A DNA stretch of 13,892 nucleotides from assembly GCA_013336035.1 (NCBI GenBank), contig JAAXUL010000090.1:1-13892 (forward strand), written 5' to 3'. The DNA is from Chloroflexales bacterium (GTDB lineage Bacteria; Chloroflexota; Chloroflexia; Chloroflexales; Chloroflexaceae). Each line of letters opens with the position of its first letter. Within the stretch, counting starts at the first letter, position 1. The notes beneath the pieces are model-generated. The model saw nothing but the letters and a program-made list of their open reading frames with translations, did no database searches and was not told where the DNA came from. This document shows, piece after piece, positions 12,698 through 13,892 of this stretch. Made by a program: the position numbers and the translations under genes.

Positions 12698-13642
12698 TCA
12701 GCCCTCGTACATCCCCGCCAGCCCCCGCACCTCCTCGGCCATACGGGCCCGCAGCTCGGGCGGCCAGAGCAGCTCGGCGTTGGCGCGGTAGCGCAGCAGG
12801 GTCTGGATGATGAAGAAGTCGCTGCGCCCCCGGGCCTCGATGATCACGTCGCCATTCTCCAGGCGCTCGACCACGCGCTGCTCCTCGAAGCGCTGGCTGA
12901 TCTCGCCCTGGGCCAGGGCGGCGGCCAGCCTGTAGCGGAAGGCGACCAGCGGGCGCGGACGCTCGGTGCCCGGCGGCCGGCGCTGGTCGAGCCCCCTGAG
13001 CTCGCTGATGCGGTCGATGCGGAAGTCGAGGATCTGGCGGCTGAGGTCGGTGTAGCCCACCAGGTAGAAGTGGCGCTCGTAGAACTCGATCTCGTAGAGC
13101 TCTACGCGAGGGTGAGCCCGCTCACGCCCGCTGCTGGACTGGTAGCGGAAGCTGACGGGCTGGCCCACGGCGATCGCCCGCTCCAGGGCCTCGATGAGCT
13201 CGGCGTAAGGCGCGTAGTCGATCGCCGGGCGCACCGGCGCGCGGCGCGCGGTCCGGCGCTCATAGTCGCGGCGCTCAGCCGGCGTCAGCTCGGCGGTGAG
13301 CCGGTCAAGCAGCGCGGCGACCTGGGCGGCCTGAGGGTGGCGCGTGTCGAAGGTGTCGCGGATCATGGCCAGCGTTCGCAGCTCAGGCGGTCGGTAGGTT
13401 GGCAGGCCGCCGCGGAGCGTGTAGCGTAGTGGATTGACCTGCCGCTCGACAATGATGTCCAGGGCTGCCAGGTGCGTCAGGTCGCGGTCAATCATCCGCC
13501 GCGCGCTCGAAGCGGAGGCGTAGGCAGCCCCGAGGCGAGCAGTGAGATCGGCTAGATCGACCGGGCCGTCGCGCAGCGCCTCTCGCAGCGCGTGGAGCCG
13601 TACGATGAGCCGGGTCGCGCCCTTGCGTAGTGGTGTAGGCAT
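12698..13642 (-). CDS. WYL-domain transcriptional regulator
   Basis: 314 aa. The N-terminal about 80 residues form a winged HTH of the YafY/DeoR kind (LADLTARLGAAYASASSARR, then MIDRDLTHLAALDIIVERQ). The WYL domain follows: ALERAIAVGQPVSFRYQSSS (about 152-171), then HFYLVGYTDLSRQILDFRID (191-210), where HFYLVGY replaces the usual WYL triad, and a WCX-like C-terminal extension. WYL proteins sense ligands or nucleic acids and often regulate phage defence loci; the WYL protein Sll7009 has been reported to repress a I-D array in Synechocystis. Here hicBA and the small RNA separate it from the cas genes, so a role in this locus is plausible, not shown. The ATG lacks a clear Shine-Dalgarno site. 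Confidence 0.88.
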   Translation of the reverse strand: MPTPLRKGATRLIVRLHALREALRDGPVDLADLTARLGAAYASASSARRMIDRDLTHLAALDIIVERQVNPLRYTLRGGLPTYRPPELRTLAMIRDTFDTRHPQAAQVAALLDRLTAELTPAERRDYERRTARRAPVRPAIDYAPYAELIEALERAIAVGQPVSFRYQSSSGRERAHPRVELYEIEFYERHFYLVGYTDLSRQILDFRIDRISELRGLDQRRPPGTERPRPLVAFRYRLAAALAQGEISQRFEEQRVVERLENGDVIIEARGRSDFFIIQTLLRYRANAELLWPPELRARMAEEVRGLAGMYEG

Positions 13643-13892
13643 CGGTCATCCATAATGCTAAATGTTGTGCCCAAATAACCAGCGCCGACACCGAGGTACA
13701 GCTGATGCTCCGCACTCGCGGCAAGGGAAGAACCCTCGAACAGGCCGACGCGCAGGTCGTCGGATCGGCCCCCGCGAAGGTGCTCAAAATCGCAGCTAGA
13801 AGTATAGCCTCCTGAGCGGCCCTCTGTCACGCTTTCTTGTGACGATTTCGACACAGGTGAACACAGCGGCGCCGCCCGAGGGGGCACCTCGG
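13643..13892 (-). promoter_or_regulatory. Region upstream of the WYL gene with candidate promoter and operator
   Basis: No convincing gene is seen here; the open frames overlap WYL out of frame and resemble nothing I know. On the minus strand GTGACA (13825-13830), an 18-bp spacer and TATACT (13801-13806) form a good candidate promoter, about 150 nt before the WYL ATG. A 5-bp inverted repeat, GTCAC-N8-GTGAC (13826-13843), overlaps its -35 and could be an operator, possibly for the WYL protein itself. The right end of the window cuts this region. Confidence 0.4.

Overview
The window is a complete subtype I-D CRISPR-Cas locus with a flanking regulatory and toxin-antitoxin zone. Almost everything is read on the minus strand, so the biological order runs from high to low coordinates. 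GC content is mostly 65-75%, there are Shine-Dalgarno sites and extended -10 promoters, and the I-D gene set is typical. This suggests a high-GC bacterium; filamentous Chloroflexota (Chloroflexia) is my best guess, on resemblance of the Cas proteins only and at low confidence.

Layout, 3' to 5' of the window: a WYL-domain regulator (12698-13642); a hicB-hicA toxin-antitoxin pair (12215-12639); a small RNA gene made of two degenerate CRISPR repeats around an 11-nt pseudo-spacer, with its own extended -10 promoter and followed by a 16-bp hairpin (12087-12212); two small genes, a 66-aa helical protein and a 94-aa stand-alone LuxR/GerE-type HTH protein (11483-11987); a 55-codon stub of a GC-rich cas3-like gene (11143-11310); the interference module cas10d-csc2-csc1-cas3 (4059-11131, about 50% GC); then cas6, a four-helix-bundle (23S rRNA intervening-sequence-protein family) gene flanked by inverted 31-bp repeats, cas4, cas1 and cas2 (796-4047, about 70% GC apart from the inserted gene); and finally a leader and a CRISPR array of 37-bp repeats with 34-40-bp spacers (1-597).

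The main discovery candidate is the degenerate mini-array. Read as a crRNA, its guide matches the promoter/5' region of the adjacent 66-aa-HTH operon at 16 of 18 positions. The only two mismatches fall at guide positions 6 and 12, the positions that Cascade flips out, and the site has a 5'-GTC PAM, the form used by I-D systems. This is the expected architecture of a CreA/CreR-type regulatory RNA, here with a I-D system. It would make Cas10d-Csc2-Csc1-Cas6 repress a small operon directly upstream of the cas operon, as autoregulation through the HTH protein or as a CRISPR-guarded toxin.

Two further events are written in the sequence. First, the low-GC effector block sits between a GC-rich cas3-like stub and GC-rich cas6-cas4-cas1-cas2, which looks like an effector-module swap. 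Second, the four-helix-bundle cassette landed between cas6 and cas4 and rebuilt both gene ends, leaving ATGA overlaps on both sides.
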